From CAZACQ01 sp964483725 (GTDB lineage: Bacteria; Patescibacteriota; Gracilibacteria; Absconditabacterales; Absconditicoccaceae), in contig CAZACQ010000001.1 in NCBI GenBank assembly GCA_964483725.1, forward strand, positions 36,351 through 100,350: a stretch of 64,000 nt of DNA. The letters run 5' to 3'. Shown piece by piece: positions 46,400 to 58,665 of this stretch. Under the pieces are notes generated by a model. The model was not told where the DNA came from. It was given only the letters and a program-made list of their open reading frames with translations, and made no database searches. How positions within the stretch are numbered: position 1 is the first letter of the stretch; the number at the start of each line of letters is the position of its first letter. Both the position numbers and the translations under genes were made by a program.

Positions 46400-48901
46400 A
46401 TGTGAAAAACAAATAGTCAAATAGATACATTTGTTGATTCTGCTCAGCTTCTTTGAGAAAAGCTTGCAAGTTTTTTTGTTTGAAAGAAAAATACTTGATC
46501 AAAAAAAACAAAAATAAAATCATGATATATTTACTATAAAATAAAACCATTTAAAGATGATGATAATATCCTTGCTTATTGGCAAGGTTTCATGTCAAGC
46601 ATGATTAATAGTAAAGTACAAATACAGTTTGCTATATTTTGAGATAGTAAAAATATAAAAATTATTGTTAAAATACCTCATAGTTTGAAGGATTATTTTG
46701 AGAATAATTTTTATTCATCTTTTCAAAATTCTGAATTAGTACTAATTGATAACTTTGAATTAAGCCCTGAAAAATATCTTTTTTTCAAAGAAGCATCATT
46801 TTATAAAAAACAAGATTTTATTGAAGAGTGAGTTTATATTGATCCTGTTAATAATGTTTATTCTTTGTTTGTAGATTCTCCAGCAAATCAAGAACAGTTT
46901 ATTGTTTTTGACTATAATTTTGCAACTTGAAATACATTTTTTACAAAATTAATTCTTTTTCTAAAATCATTTTTTGCAAAATTATTTCTTGGTCAAATTG
47001 AAGAAAAGTCTGAAAGTGATGAAGAGAAATTAGAGGATATACCAAAACTTAAAATATCAATATGATACAGAGGGGTCCCTGATCACAAAATTAAATCTAT
47101 ATTTAATAAACTTTTGAAATCATGAGAAATTAAATTTTCTAATACTAATTCTCCATTTCTTATTAATTCTGATAGTAGTATTAATGTTTTTCATTTACCA
47201 AGTAGTGATTTTGAGATTAAAAATTTGGAATACTTAGAATACAAAAAACTAGCATACCCATGACATATTCCTACTAGAGATAACTCTGAAAAAAATGATA
47301 TTACTTTGCTTGGTTATACTGATTATAAAAATAATAACTTAAAATTTGGTATTAGAAATGAAGATAAGTTTCGTCATATGTATGTTATAGGTAAGACTGG
47401 TATGTGAAAGTCTACTTTGATATCAAATATGGCAAGAAGTGATATGATAAGTAATAAGTGAATTTCTGTGATTGATCCTCATGGTGATTTGGTGGAAACT
47501 TTGCTTGAACATATACCTTCTTGGAGAACAAATGATGTAATACTATTTGATGTTGCTGATCACAAATATCCTATATGATTTAATATTTTGGAATATGAAA
47601 CAGAAGAAGAAAAGAACCTTGTAGTAAGTTGAATTGTATGAACTTTCAAAAAATTATATTGAGACTCTTGGGGTCCTAGATTGGAATATATACTTAGAAA
47701 TGTAATATTATCCTTGATAGAATATCCTGATTCTACACTTTTGCATCTTATCAGAATGCTTAAAGATAAAAACTTTAGGGAAGAAGTTTTGGAATATGTG
47801 AAAGACCCTATTGTAATCAAATTTCGAAGAGAAGAGTTTGATAAGTGGAATGATAAATTTAAAGATGATGCAATAGCACCTATTGTAAATAAAGTAGGTC
47901 AATTTTTGTCTTCTCCTATTGTTAGAAATATTTTTGGTCAGACAAAAAGTAAAGTAAATATCAGGAAAATTATGGATGAAGGTAAGATATTGCTTATAAA
48001 TTTGAGTAAATGAAAAATATGAGAAGATAATGCTGCTATGATAGGTTCTTTTATAGTTACAAAATTCCAAATTGATGCTATGTCTAGGGCTGATATGAGT
48101 TATAATGAAAGAAATGACTTTTATTTGTATATAGATGAGTTCCAAAACTTTGCTACAGATAGTTTTGAAAATATATTGTCAGAAGCTAGAAAATATAAAT
48201 TATCTTTGATATTAGCAAATCAGTATATTAGTCAGATAAGTGAAAACATTAAAAATGCAATTTTTGGTAATGTTTGAACTATGATTACATTTGGATTGTG
48301 ATATGATGATGCCAATATTATCTCTACTCAATTTAAGTGAATTGTAAGTCCAAATGATATTATATCTTTGCCCAAGTTTAAGGCTTATAGTAAAATTATG
48401 GTAGATTGAACAAGTACTAATCCTTTCAGTATGACAACTTTTCCATTGCCAAGTCCTGAACTTTGAGAGGAGACTAAAGAAAAGATTAAAAAACAATCTC
48501 GTCAAAGATATGCTATAGAAAAAGAAAGACTAGAGGCTTTGATAAAAAACTGGTCTGATAAGAAATTTTCAAAAACAGAAAAAGCAGTACAAAAAGCAAA
48601 AGAAAAATCAAATGAAAAAAAAGATATAATAGAAGATACTGTAAATAAAGATGTCTCTGATAAATGAACTTCATGAATAAGTTTGTGAAGTGAATATGAT
48701 TGAGTAGTTAAGCTAAAATATAATTATTGATTATTTGTAATGGTTTGAGATGATGAGTGATTACTTCATAAGAAAAAAATAAATGTTCCTGAGTGAGTGA
48801 AGTGGAAAGATATGTATGAAATATGAGATCCGATTAAGGTGAAAGCAGAGGATTTCAAAGATGTTAATTGAGAAAAAAAGATTGTTTGGACTCAAATTTA
48901 A
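46400..48901 (+). CDS. VirD4/TraG-like DNA-transfer ATPase with C-terminal S1-like domain
   Basis: 833 residues. The N-terminal 320 residues are variable. The ATPase has VIGKTGMGKST near 329-339, SVIDPHGDLVE near 354-364, ILLINLSKGKIGEDN, FYLYIDEFQNFATDSF near 573-588 (Walker B) and ARKYKLSLILANQYISQI. This is the conserved conjugation-type ATPase of CPR bacteria (TraG/VirD4, TraM-recognition C-part). Codon 476 (47825-47827) is CGA where relatives have Trp (F-W..EF..W). After a charged linker (about 695-755), the last 70 residues (EYDGVVKLKYNYGLFVMV...GLLHKKKI) form an S1-like OB fold, unusual here. Likely moves DNA across the envelope. Confidence 0.85.
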
Positions 48902-48918
48902 AAATTAATTTCTTCTAT

Positions 48919-50226
48919 ATGCTTATTAATTTTTTGAAGCTATTTTTAAGTTTTATTGTAATTTACTATTTGTTAAATACATTTTTAATTTATTGAGTAT
49001 TTGATTGATCTTTTAATCTTATTATTTCTCTATTTAAAGATTTTCTATGGCTTATTTTTATTTGAATTGTATTGTTTTTTAATCTAAATAAATTAATACC
49101 ATATTTAAAACTATATAAGAATTTTTTTATACTATTGTTTTTATATTTATTTGTATGACTTGTTGTATCGTTATTAAATGATTCTTCTATTTATGATATA
49201 TTTATATGAATAAAATATAATATATACTTTTTTATTATTTTTTTGACTTCTACTTTTGTTTGATATGTATTGAAAGACAAGATATCAAAAGATAATATGC
49301 TATCTTTTTTAAATTTTGTATTTACTTTGATTATTGTTGTTATATTTGCTTGAATAATATGGCAGCTACTTAAGTTTGGTTTCAAAGATGAATTTATCAA
49401 ATACCTATGATACTGAAATGTCTGAGATTGGGCATTTGGTGAGTCACCACCAGTTTATTATCGTACTTGAGAAGATTGATTTCCTAGACTTAGCTGACTT
49501 TTTGCTTGACCCAATAATTATTGATTTTTTCTTGTGGCATTCTTTTCATTTTTTATTTATAAATGTATTGAATTTGTAGATAAAAACTTATTAAGTCCCA
49601 AAGATTATATCAAGTGATTACTTTATTCTGGAGTATATATAATATCCTGATTGCTAACTTTCTCTAGATGATTTATTGTATGAACATTAATACAGTTTTG
49701 GTATTTTTTACCTAAATTTATAAAACAAAGTAAAAAAGCTATTATATGAATAGTCTCTTCAGTAATAATATTAATCATTTGATTAACTTTATTCAAACTA
49801 GATAGTACAATTGCTCATATAGAAACTACATTTGATTCACTACATTTTGCTATTAATAATAGTACTTGACTATGATTTTGAACTTCTTGACCAGCTATTC
49901 ATCATTCTTGAGAATTTCTTCCAGAAAATACTTATTTACAGGTTTTTATTGATACTTGAGCTATAGGATTTATTATTTGGGTTGCTATGATGTTTTTAAT
50001 TTTTATTGGTCTTAAAACTATATTAGATAATAATTCTAACTCAAAAGATCCTAAGACAATTAAGTTAAATACTTACTTGATAATGTTAACTCTGTGATTT
50101 TATTGATTATTATTTGAATGATTGTTTCTTCATGTATTTGAAGATAGTATGGTTAACTATTTGTTCTTTATAACATATTGATTACTATTTTCGTATATGT
50201 ATTCAAAATCGCATATAAATAACTAA
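48919..50226 (+). CDS. O-antigen ligase-like (WaaL/Wzy) polytopic membrane protein
   Basis: 435 residues with about eleven membrane helices. The large outer loop near 310-345 has GLGFGTSGPAIHHSGEF followed by ENTYLQVFIDTGAIGF, the signature order of O-antigen ligases and polymerases (G.GLG..., ENtyLq...e.GiiGf). It would join or polymerise surface glycans, in line with the glycosyltransferase, LCP and FemX-like genes of the window. A frame error in a run of six T near 49524 must be avoided to read it through. Confidence 0.75.
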
Positions 50227-50260
50227 TACAAATTTATTATATAAACTACCAGATTAATTT

Positions 50261-52333
50261 ATGCTGAAAGACCTTAATTATATATGTTTTGACCTTGAGA
50301 CAACTTGATTAGATCTAAAAAAAGATGAACCTATACAAATAGGTCTTTTAAGTTTTGATAAAAACTTTGATATTAAAATTGAATATAAATCTTATATTTG
50401 TCCTGAAAATTGAAAACAAGATATTAAAGATATTGTGAAATTTATAACATGAATAGAATATAAAGATTTAGAAAATTCTCCCAATATTCAAAAAATTATT
50501 GATAAAATTTCTCAATATTTCACACCAAATACTGTAGTAATTTGACATAATATTCAATTTGATATTAATATGCTATCTAAGTATATGGATATATCTAATA
50601 TAAAATATGTTGACACATTTCATTTATCAAAAGCTATATTTAATTTTTTACCAAGTTATTCTTTGGAGGTTATTTTAGAGATATTGAAAAAAGATTATAA
50701 TATTGATTTAGGTGACAATTATCATGATGCTCTTACTGATTCTTATGCTTGTTATTATATATTCAAAATTTTTACTGAAAGATTGGAATATCTGCTTCAA
50801 AAATATCCAACTATTACAAATAGTATTTTAAAATCTAATTCTATTTACTCCTATATTTATCATATTAAATCATATTCAAACAATGTTAAGAGTTCATTTT
50901 TACCTTGATTAAAAAAGGAGGTTAAATGATCTTCTAAGTTGATTTCAAATAGTGAAAATTTTATTGAATCATTAAATGATAAAGATAGAGTATATATATG
51001 AGATATGAAATTAAAAGAAGTTTTATTTAATATAGTATCTAGCTGACAAAAATCCTTGATAGTTTTTTCTTCAAACTGAAAGCTGAAGATCGCTAAAAAT
51101 ATACTATCAGAAATTTGAGTAAAAGATATTGGTTATCTTTCTGATTCTTTTATATTTGACTGAGATAAGGTTGCTTTATTTTTGCAAAAAAGTAATTTTG
51201 AAGAATATGAAATAAATTTTTTGATAAAATATTTTAATCAATATGATAAATGACACTCTTTTCTTGACCTTTCTCTTGCAGAAGATTTTAAAATTATGAA
51301 ATTTTTACAAAAATCAATCGATAAGAGATTACCCAATATTGTAGTTTGACAACACTCTTGATTATTTTCTTTGATAAAAGAAAAAGATTATATTTCTGAT
51401 TATAGTATTTATTTTTTTGACTGGGATTCTTGGTACAATTCTTTTTCTAGGTACTTAAATAAGCCATTTGATCTTTATAATTTAATTTATCATCTAGAAT
51501 TTTTACTATATAAATATAGTATACATAATTATGATATTGATAAATTATATTCTTTTTATAATTTTATTATGATATTATCATGAGTTTTGTATCAAGAATT
51601 GACCAAACAATTTGTGTGAGTAAGTAAGGATATCTTAGAAATAGATCCTATAGTTTGAAATATTGATTTTTATAAAACAAATAAATTATTGGATTATTTG
51701 GATATTAGGCTTTTGCAATTAAAAAAATTTATGGAATATGATGATTATATAGAATTGAAATCTCAAGTAGATGATTTATTTTGAATACTAAATACAATTT
51801 GTCTTGTCAAAAAAAATATGTTCCAGGAGGATAAATTTTACTATGTATTTTTTAGAACTGATAATGTGATAAATTATCAGGAGTTTATGGATTATTTTGA
51901 TGAAAATAGAACTTATTTTCTTTCTAATTATTCAAAAGATGGGATAAAACCAAAATGAGAATCTTCCTTTGAAAGATCTATTAAAATAGTAAAAAATAAT
52001 AATATAGACTCTATAGATAAGCTTCTTTCAAATTATGATTCAATTTTTGTACTTAGTACTAATAAACAAAAATCTAAAGAGTTATTTGAATATTTAATAT
52101 GAAACTGATATGAAAAAGACTTCAAAATATTGGTTGAAAATATTACATGATGAGTTTGAAAGAATTTATTTTATTCAAAATCATCTTGAAAAAAAATTGT
52201 TATTTGATGATTTGAATTCTTACTTAATTTATTTGCAGAAAAAATAAAATTTGATATAATTAATATATATTTTGCTAATTGACCATTTGAAAAGCAAATA
52301 ATTAGTGATATATATTATTACTGATCTAATTAA
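50261..52333 (+). CDS. DEDDh 3'-5' exonuclease with degenerate DinG-like C-terminal region
   Basis: 690 residues. The N-terminal exonuclease is complete: FDLETTGLD with Asp11 and Glu13, IGHNIQFDINML near 94-105, and YHDALTDSYACY near 156-167 (DnaQ family). The remaining 500 residues follow the size and order of the DinG/XPD helicase part of Gram-positive DinG: SGQKSLIVFSSNGK, and at the end IFVLSTNKQKSKELF, KKIVIGGFEFLLNLF and NIYFANGPFEKQ (DinG: lLPFa.P). No Walker A GxGKT or DEAH is visible, so ATP hydrolysis looks lost. Helicase ancestry is inference. Confidence 0.7.
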
Positions 52334-52365
52334 AATTTCTAAATTTAAAATAGAATAAAAATAAA

Positions 52366-53433
52366 ATGAAAGAAACAAATTTATTCAAGCTATGAATAAA
52401 AATATTATTGTGAGTAATATTATTGGTATATTGAATAATATCTTTCCCAGATGAAGCAGGTTATGTATGAGAAGATCAAAGACATGATCTCGTTCCTGAT
52501 CATTTAATTTGAAGGGAGGACTTGTTGCAAAGATCTAGTGAACTTAGAGAAAGAATATATGAAAGAAAAGAAGCTGAGCAAGAAGAATATGCAAAAGAAG
52601 ACAGTGATAAAATAAGTGAGGAGAGTGACAAGTATGTAGAAAAAGATAGTTTAAATAGAGAAAATAGGATATTGTTGCAGATAATTTCTGATGCATTAAA
52701 TGAAAATCATTGATCTGCATCTTGAACTTATCAAGAAGAACATATTGATCAGATTTGTTCACTTAATTTGATAGTTTGTGAATTTATTACTTTGAACTGA
52801 AATTATTCTTTATCAGAAAGATTGAAATATAAAGCTATAGTTATTTACTTGATAAATCAATATGATAATTTTTTAACAACTAATAACTGACTAGCAGATA
52901 CAATATCTTCACTAAGAATAAATGAATCAACTTGAAGAAGGTGATATGCAGGTCACCATACAATAATGATGAATACTAATTCTATAGATTCATATAAAGA
53001 GTTTTGGGAAGTATTAACACATGAGTTTGGTCATATTATTGATTTATGAATTTTAAGGTGAACTTGATGAACAAAACATTCAAGCTTTACTGAGTTTTGA
53101 AAAGAAGCTTTTTATAATGATGATCCATCCTTGGATTATTATAAAATTTCTTGGCTGAGTGAGGATACTAGAAAATCAAGTGCATCTCGTTTAGACTTCG
53201 TATCATGATATGCACTTACAAACCCATTTGAAGATTTTGCAGAATCTGTAAATATGTATTTAAATCATTATTGAGTATTTAAAGAGATGGCAAAAACATC
53301 AAACAGTCTTGATATGAAATTTAGATATATGAAGAGACTTTTTGGGAATAGATATCTTAACTATGATAGAGAGAATGCTCAAAGAGTAAAGAATAACCCA
53401 GAATGGAGACCTCGGGATAGTACCAAAATTTAA
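52366..53433 (+). CDS. Membrane-anchored zinc metallopeptidase (gluzincin type)
   Basis: 355 residues. N-terminal membrane helix (FKLGIKILLGVILLVYGII, about 7-25), a charged coiled region (ELRERIYERKEAEQEEYAKE), then a protease domain: THEFGHIIDLG near 218-228 provides HExxH, and NPFEDFAESVNMYLNH near 287-302 gives a downstream Glu ligand. This HEFGH...E.FAE arrangement is that of the anthrax lethal factor/Mlc-titration-factor-like gluzincins. It would act outside the membrane. Codon 350 (53413-53415) is CGG. Preceded by an A-rich leader. Confidence 0.75.
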
Positions 53434-53503
53434 ATTTGCAATTGAGAAATAAAATATATATAATTTACAATATACAGATTTATAAAAATATAATTATTTA
53501 AAT

Positions 53504-54706
53504 ATGATATTACTTATAGCTATAGTTTTAGTAAGTGTGGGTACAGCATTAGTATTTAGTATATATTCAATATTCAATCCTTTTATTGAAAATTTGTCTG
53601 ATATTAGGGATTATAATTCTGCTTATTATTGAGCTATGGCTAGTATAGAAAGAGCTAATCTTGCTCTTAAATATCGTGATCCTTGATTTCAAGGCTCTTG
53701 ATGATGGATTTGAGATGATGATTTTTGAGAAGAGAGTGATCATAGACACCCTGATTATTGAATATTAGCACATGAACTTTCTGATAATTGAACATATTGG
53801 GAGATTGAGTCCTTAAGTAGCTGAAGAATTCCAGAGTGATGAGAATGAAATGTAGAAGCTTGGCTTCAATATACTTGAACTGATTATTGATGACCAAGTG
53901 AAAATTACAATATGATGGGTTATGATAGAGTAGAGGAATTCAATTTTTTTGAAGATACAAGTGATGATAATATATATGAATATTGAACAGAATCAACTCA
54001 AATAATTGATATACATGCAATGTCCTGACATATTAGGATAAATCCACTTTTGTATAATAGATGGTGATGAGATCCAGATGCCTTGCTTTGTGAAGATTGT
54101 GATTTTGCATGAGACTGAATTGATAATGATTTGATAGTAAGTTGGTCTTTGGATGGTAGAGAATATGATGATTGAGAAGCCTTTTCTATAATTCCTAATG
54201 TAGCTGCTGATTATTCTTGAAGTACAGTATTATCTGGAGATTCACTTATTAGAAGAGATATTATTAATAGGGTGATGGAGCAAACAAGCAATGACAATAA
54301 AAATATACATTTTTGAGAGAATAAAAACCCTTTAAATGATTCTTCTATACCTAATTTAACTCCAGATAGAAGTGATACACAGAAATGACATAGTACTATG
54401 CCAAATAATCATGCTTTAAGTGGTTCTGATTTTGTAGAAATTTTTCAAGAAGATGATGAAGATTTAGAGTCTCTAAAAATGAGAATGTTTATTGCTAATA
54501 TACTTGAAACAAATGATTGAAATGTCTACCCATTTCTTGAGTATAAATTTGACTTTTTAGATAGTAGTAATAATTTGGTAGAATTACCTTCTCGTAATTA
54601 TGATATTAGGTGAGTAGGTATAGTGGGTGACTATAAAGTTGAGATATTACAAACAAGACCTACTTCTGATTGAACTTATTGATGAGATTTTGTTATACTA
54701 TTCTAA
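53504..54706 (+). CDS. Pilin-like/PilX-like surface protein
   Basis: 400 residues. It begins with a hydrophobic helix (MILLIAIVLVSVGTALVFSIY) continuing into an amphipathic helix (YNSAYYGAMASIERANLAL), the pattern of PilX-type minor pilins without a clear prepilin cleavage site. The rest is an extracellular-type, Gly/Asp/Asn-rich domain with three cysteines, two as CEDC. Gly is mostly UGA, in runs. The pilus ATPases and PilC at other loci give a use for it. Minor pilin is the best guess, not proven. Confidence 0.6.
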
Positions 54707-54720
54707 TTTATTTATATAAT

Positions 54721-54750
54721 AAAAAATAGTCCTTTATAGGACTATTTTTT
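54721..54750. terminator. Bidirectional terminator between convergent genes
   Basis: AAAAAATAGTCC / GGACTATTTTTT, a 12-bp perfect stem with loop TTTATA; A and T tracts on the two sides make it work in both directions. It closes the pilin-like gene (+) and aspS (-). The aspS stop codon (54742-54744) lies inside the stem. Confidence 0.85.
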
Positions 54751-56565
54751 GTTTTTAATTTTAAGTCATAATTCTTGTAATAATTTGGGATCAACTTCTG
54801 ATGGAGAATTCAGTAATAAGTCTTCTCATTTTTGTGTTTTTGGGAAAGGTATTACTTCTCTAATATTTGGCATATTTTGATATATCATTACAACTCTATC
54901 AAATCATATTGCTATTCATGCATGTGGTGGTACTCAGTATTTGAATGCTTCCAGCATATGTCAAAATCTTTCTTGTATTTCTTCTTCTTTCAATCATAAT
55001 ATATAAAATATTGATTCTTGTAATTCCTGATCATGTATTCTTACACTTCAACCTGCTATTTCGTATCAATTTAGTGTAAGATCATAGGCATCAGCTTTAA
55101 CTTTTAATAATTCATTTTTTTCTTTTTCATCAATGTTTTCTCAATTTTTTATTTTTTTTCATACTTTTTTTATATATTCAATATAATCATCTTTAGGTTT
55201 TGTAAATGGATGATGCATACTTACTAGTTTTCAAGTATCTTCATCTATTTCAAACATTGGAAAGTCTACAACCCAAGTAAAATCTAACTCATTTTCTTTG
55301 CCTTTTGTTAGTTCCATGTCTTTTATCAACATTGTTCTTAGGTATCCCAAGAATTCATTTGCAGGCAACCAATCAGTAGCTTGAAAAAATGCTGTTTTAC
55401 CTTCCTTAAGTCATAATCTTTCAAATAGTTCATTTTGAAGTTCTTCAGGAAAAAATTTTAATATTGGTGATTTTGGACCTTCTTCATCCCATATTATATA
55501 AGCTAGTCATTTAGCTCATTTTTCTTGTAGTAATGAAGTGTATTTATCAACTTGACTTCTAGTAAACACTTTATTTGCAGTAATTCATTTCACTACTCAT
55601 CAGTTTGATACTACATCTCCAAATACTTTAAGTTCGGATCTACTTGCAATATCTGATACATCTATAATTTCAAGCTCTTTAGTTCTTAATTCTGGTTTAT
55701 CAATTCAATATTTATTCATTGCTTCTTCCCATGTTAATTTTGGAATATTGTCTTTGATGTTTTTATTTGGGAATGATTTTTTACTAATTTCTTTAAATAA
55801 TTCAGTTATTATATCAATAACATCACTTTGTTCAGCAAAACTTAATTCCATATCAATTTGAGTAAATTCAGGCTGTCTGTCTCATCTTAGGTCTTCATCA
55901 CGAAAACATCTAGCAATTTGAAAATATCTATCAAATCAGCTTAGCATAAGTATTTGTTTTAATTGTTGAGGTGATTGTGGTAAGACATATGCTTCTCATG
56001 GTTTGTTTCTACTGGGTACAATATATTCTCTAGCTCATTCAGGAGTATTTTTTATCAAAGAAGGAGTTTCTATATACAAAAAGTCTTTTTTTACCAAAAA
56101 ATCAAATATTTCTTTTGTCATATTATGTCTTGCAATAATATTGTTTTTCATACCTTCTCTTCTAAGATCAAGATAACGATGTTTCATTCTTGTTTCTTCT
56201 CATACATGTTTTTCCTCAGCCACTTGGAAAGGTAAGACATCAGACTTAGATAATATATCTATTTTGTTGGGTATTATTTCAATTTTTCATGTTTTAATAT
56301 TTTCATTTTCTGTTCAATCAGGTCTTTGACTAACTTTTCATTCTACACTTATTACAAACTCATCTTTTAATCAGTGAGCAATTTCCAGTACTTCATTTGA
56401 TACTGTATCTGGGTCTGCCTTAACTTGAGTAATTCAGAATCTATCTCTCAAATCAATAAAAATAACTCATCAATGATCTCTTGCAGAATTTACCCATCAA
56501 GATATTTTTATATCTTGTCATATATTTGCTTCATTAATTTCTCAACAATTATGTGTTCTTAACAT
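54742..56565 (-). CDS. aspS: Aspartyl-tRNA synthetase, bacterial type
   Basis: 607 residues, normal for bacterial AspRS. Seen from the N-terminus: OB anticodon domain ([20 protein letters not shown]), motif 1 region, motif 2 [22 protein letters not shown] (core FRDEDLRGDRQPEF), the bacterial GAD insertion, and motif 3 GIAIGFDRVVMI near 571-582. CGU encodes the Arg of KHRYLDL and CFRDED, conserved arginines. gatB is present in this window, so AspRS may be non-discriminating and work with GatCAB on tRNA-Asn. It follows the small basic gene by 42 bp on the same strand. Confidence 0.95.
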
Positions 56566-56607
56566 AAAAAATTATTAATAAAAAAATAAATTATAGTTTA
56601 TTTAGAT

Positions 56608-56949
56608 TTAACTGTTTCTTCTATTTTTTGATAGTTTTTTTCTTACCCAACCAGAAATTGGTACTTCCACAAATTCAAGTCATCAACTTGGAAGTCTTAT
56701 AAGCCTATATCAATCAGGATCTACTCTTAATCAAGTTTCCCAGCATATCTTTCTTCATCTTAGAAACCAATTGTATTCTCTACCTGATGGATTAGTTTTT
56801 GCTCAAACTACAGAAAGTTCTTTTGCATCATCTAATGATATTTTTCTCTTAGGGTAATTAAATCTTTTATGTCATTTTAATCTACCTGCTTGTTTTGCAA
56901 GTTGTGCTTTTTTAGCTGCAATTCATTTCTTGTTAGTTCTTGATGCCAT
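56608..56949 (-). CDS. Small basic protein, 113 aa, unknown
   Basis: 113 residues, strongly basic and cytoplasmic. N-terminus Lys/Ala-rich (MASRTNKKGIAAKKAQLAK), a middle with several Trp and Cys (NWFLRGRKICWETG), then a compact beta-like block (DGYRLIRLPSGGLEF) and a basic tail (WVRKKLSKNRRNS). The charge suggests nucleic acid or ribosome binding, but no family was recognised. It is directly upstream of aspS in one transcript, and divergent from the gene at 57117. Confidence 0.65.
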
Positions 56950-57051
56950 TTAATTTTTAATTAAAAAAATAAATTATGCACTACAATATATATATTTTTC
57001 TTTAATTTTCAATTGTTTTTTGCTATATATTATATATTTATAAATCATAAT

Positions 57052-57080
57052 TTGACAAATGAAATAATAATCAATATAAT
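57052..57080 (+). promoter_or_regulatory. Consensus sigma70-type promoter
   Basis: Perfect TTGACA, 17-bp spacer, perfect TATAAT, 36 bp before the ATG at 57117, in the 167-bp divergent gap. Confidence 0.8.
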
Positions 57081-57116
57081 TTTCTAAATTTATTAATTTG
57101 AATAAAAACAAAATAA

Positions 57117-58640
57117 ATGCCAAAAGAAGTACCTGAATGCACAATTCCTAATTTTTTAAATGTTGATACTACAAATCAAGTTTCAAAAGATGTTTCAGAA
57201 ATGTTGATAGATAATTTTTTTGATGAAAATATTGCTAGTAATTTTGTAAAAGAGTTTTGAATTAGTATTCTTGATTTTTTTAATATAACTTCTTTTGATC
57301 ATACAAATATTTTAAATTTTATAAGAAAGATAGTATGAGATTCAAATGTGTTAGTAAAATCACCTAATGATTTTGAAATAAGTTCTGAATGATTGTCTAT
57401 AATTTCAGATAATTTTAACTCTGCAAAAGAAATATATAACAAAGTATTTTTTAGGTCTGTACCTAAGAATCTGTATCCTTCAACTAATTGAAACCCCTTT
57501 AAGTTTAAAGATACAAATCATTTAATTCAGTTTGTTTCTTGAAAAACTAAATCTTGAAGTGATATGTCTCCAGCATTTAGACAAACAGTATGTAATTTAG
57601 TAAAATTGTCAATTTTATCTTATTTGATTGACAGTTCATGAGTAGTAGAGAAAGCTCAAGAGTGATATGATTTATCTAGAGACAAATACTTTTGTGATAA
57701 TGATAAATATTTTAATTATGTAGATAGTAATGATGATTCTAATAGTAAGGATTGAGATTATCCTTGTATAAATAAGTATAGAACTAATCCACAAGAGCAT
57801 GGATTAGCAACTCCAGTAGTAGAAGTAGATATAATAGGAAGACCTAAGACTAAGGAAAGTGTGCTTTTGAAAATGGCATCTCAATATGATTATGGCACAG
57901 CAGAATCTATAAAAGATTTGGTTTGATTTAAATGAGAAGTTAAATCAAAAAAAGATGCATTATTCTTAGCAGATTATATTTTTAATACTTTTTATGATGC
58001 AAATAATATAACTACTTTTTTCAAAGATAAATGAATTTTTGATATTTCTTATTATGAAGAAAATAAGGGAATGTTTAGTAAGGGATTTGTTGAATATTTT
58101 GATAACTTAATTGCTAGTGGTAAATTAAAAGATCAAAAAGAAAGAACTTGAGCTTGATATGAAGATATGAAATTTATATGATTAGTAGAATGACAAGCTT
58201 GAAAGAAATATGAAATTGAATTTCAAATAGTTATTGTTGATAATCAAAATGAAGCATGATATAATGCTCACCCTATTATGTCAACATTGAGGGTTTTAGA
58301 ATCAATGATTAGATTGCAGTGATATATATCAACTAATTATGCGAAAAAACTCATAATTAATACTTTAAAAAAATATACTGATATTTTCCCTGGTACAGAT
58401 CCAAATGAACAATCTGATAAAGTTTTAGATGAATTCATAAATAATCGTTGATTAAGTTATCTTTCACTTTCTTGATGAAGGTGAAAACCTCCAAATAATG
58501 TTATTACAAAAAAATCTGATTTTATAAGAATAGCAAAAGCCTGAATAATTCCTAAGGATTCAACTATATTTACAAAGCTTGGTGATGATAGTTCTGTTAA
58601 ACCTTATACTTATGAACAAATAATAAAATATACTAATTAA
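57117..58640 (+). CDS. Large protein with possible RelA/SpoT-like nucleotidyltransferase fold
   Basis: 507 residues, soluble. The middle has VDIIGRPKTKESVLLKM near 236-252, then SIKDLVGFKGEV near 263-274, a GYEDMKFIGL near 345-354, and EIEFQIVIVDNQNEAGYNAHP near 365-385 (core EIEFQI..NEAGYNAH). This order parallels the RelA_SpoT synthetase domain (R.Ks..Si..Km, DlvGfRi, GY.slH, EiQi...AE..AH). Key arginine and catalytic residues are not clearly kept, so a degenerate or distant form is possible. N-terminal 200 residues unknown. It has a consensus promoter and lies 25 bp ahead of a PilB-type ATPase. Confidence 0.45.
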
Positions 58641-58665
58641 ATTTGATTAATAAACTAAAATAAAA

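Noticed and set aside
47708..48145. 145-codon minus-strand open frame
   Set aside because: Antisense to the conserved ATPase part of the TraG-like gene, low complexity, no recognisable motifs.
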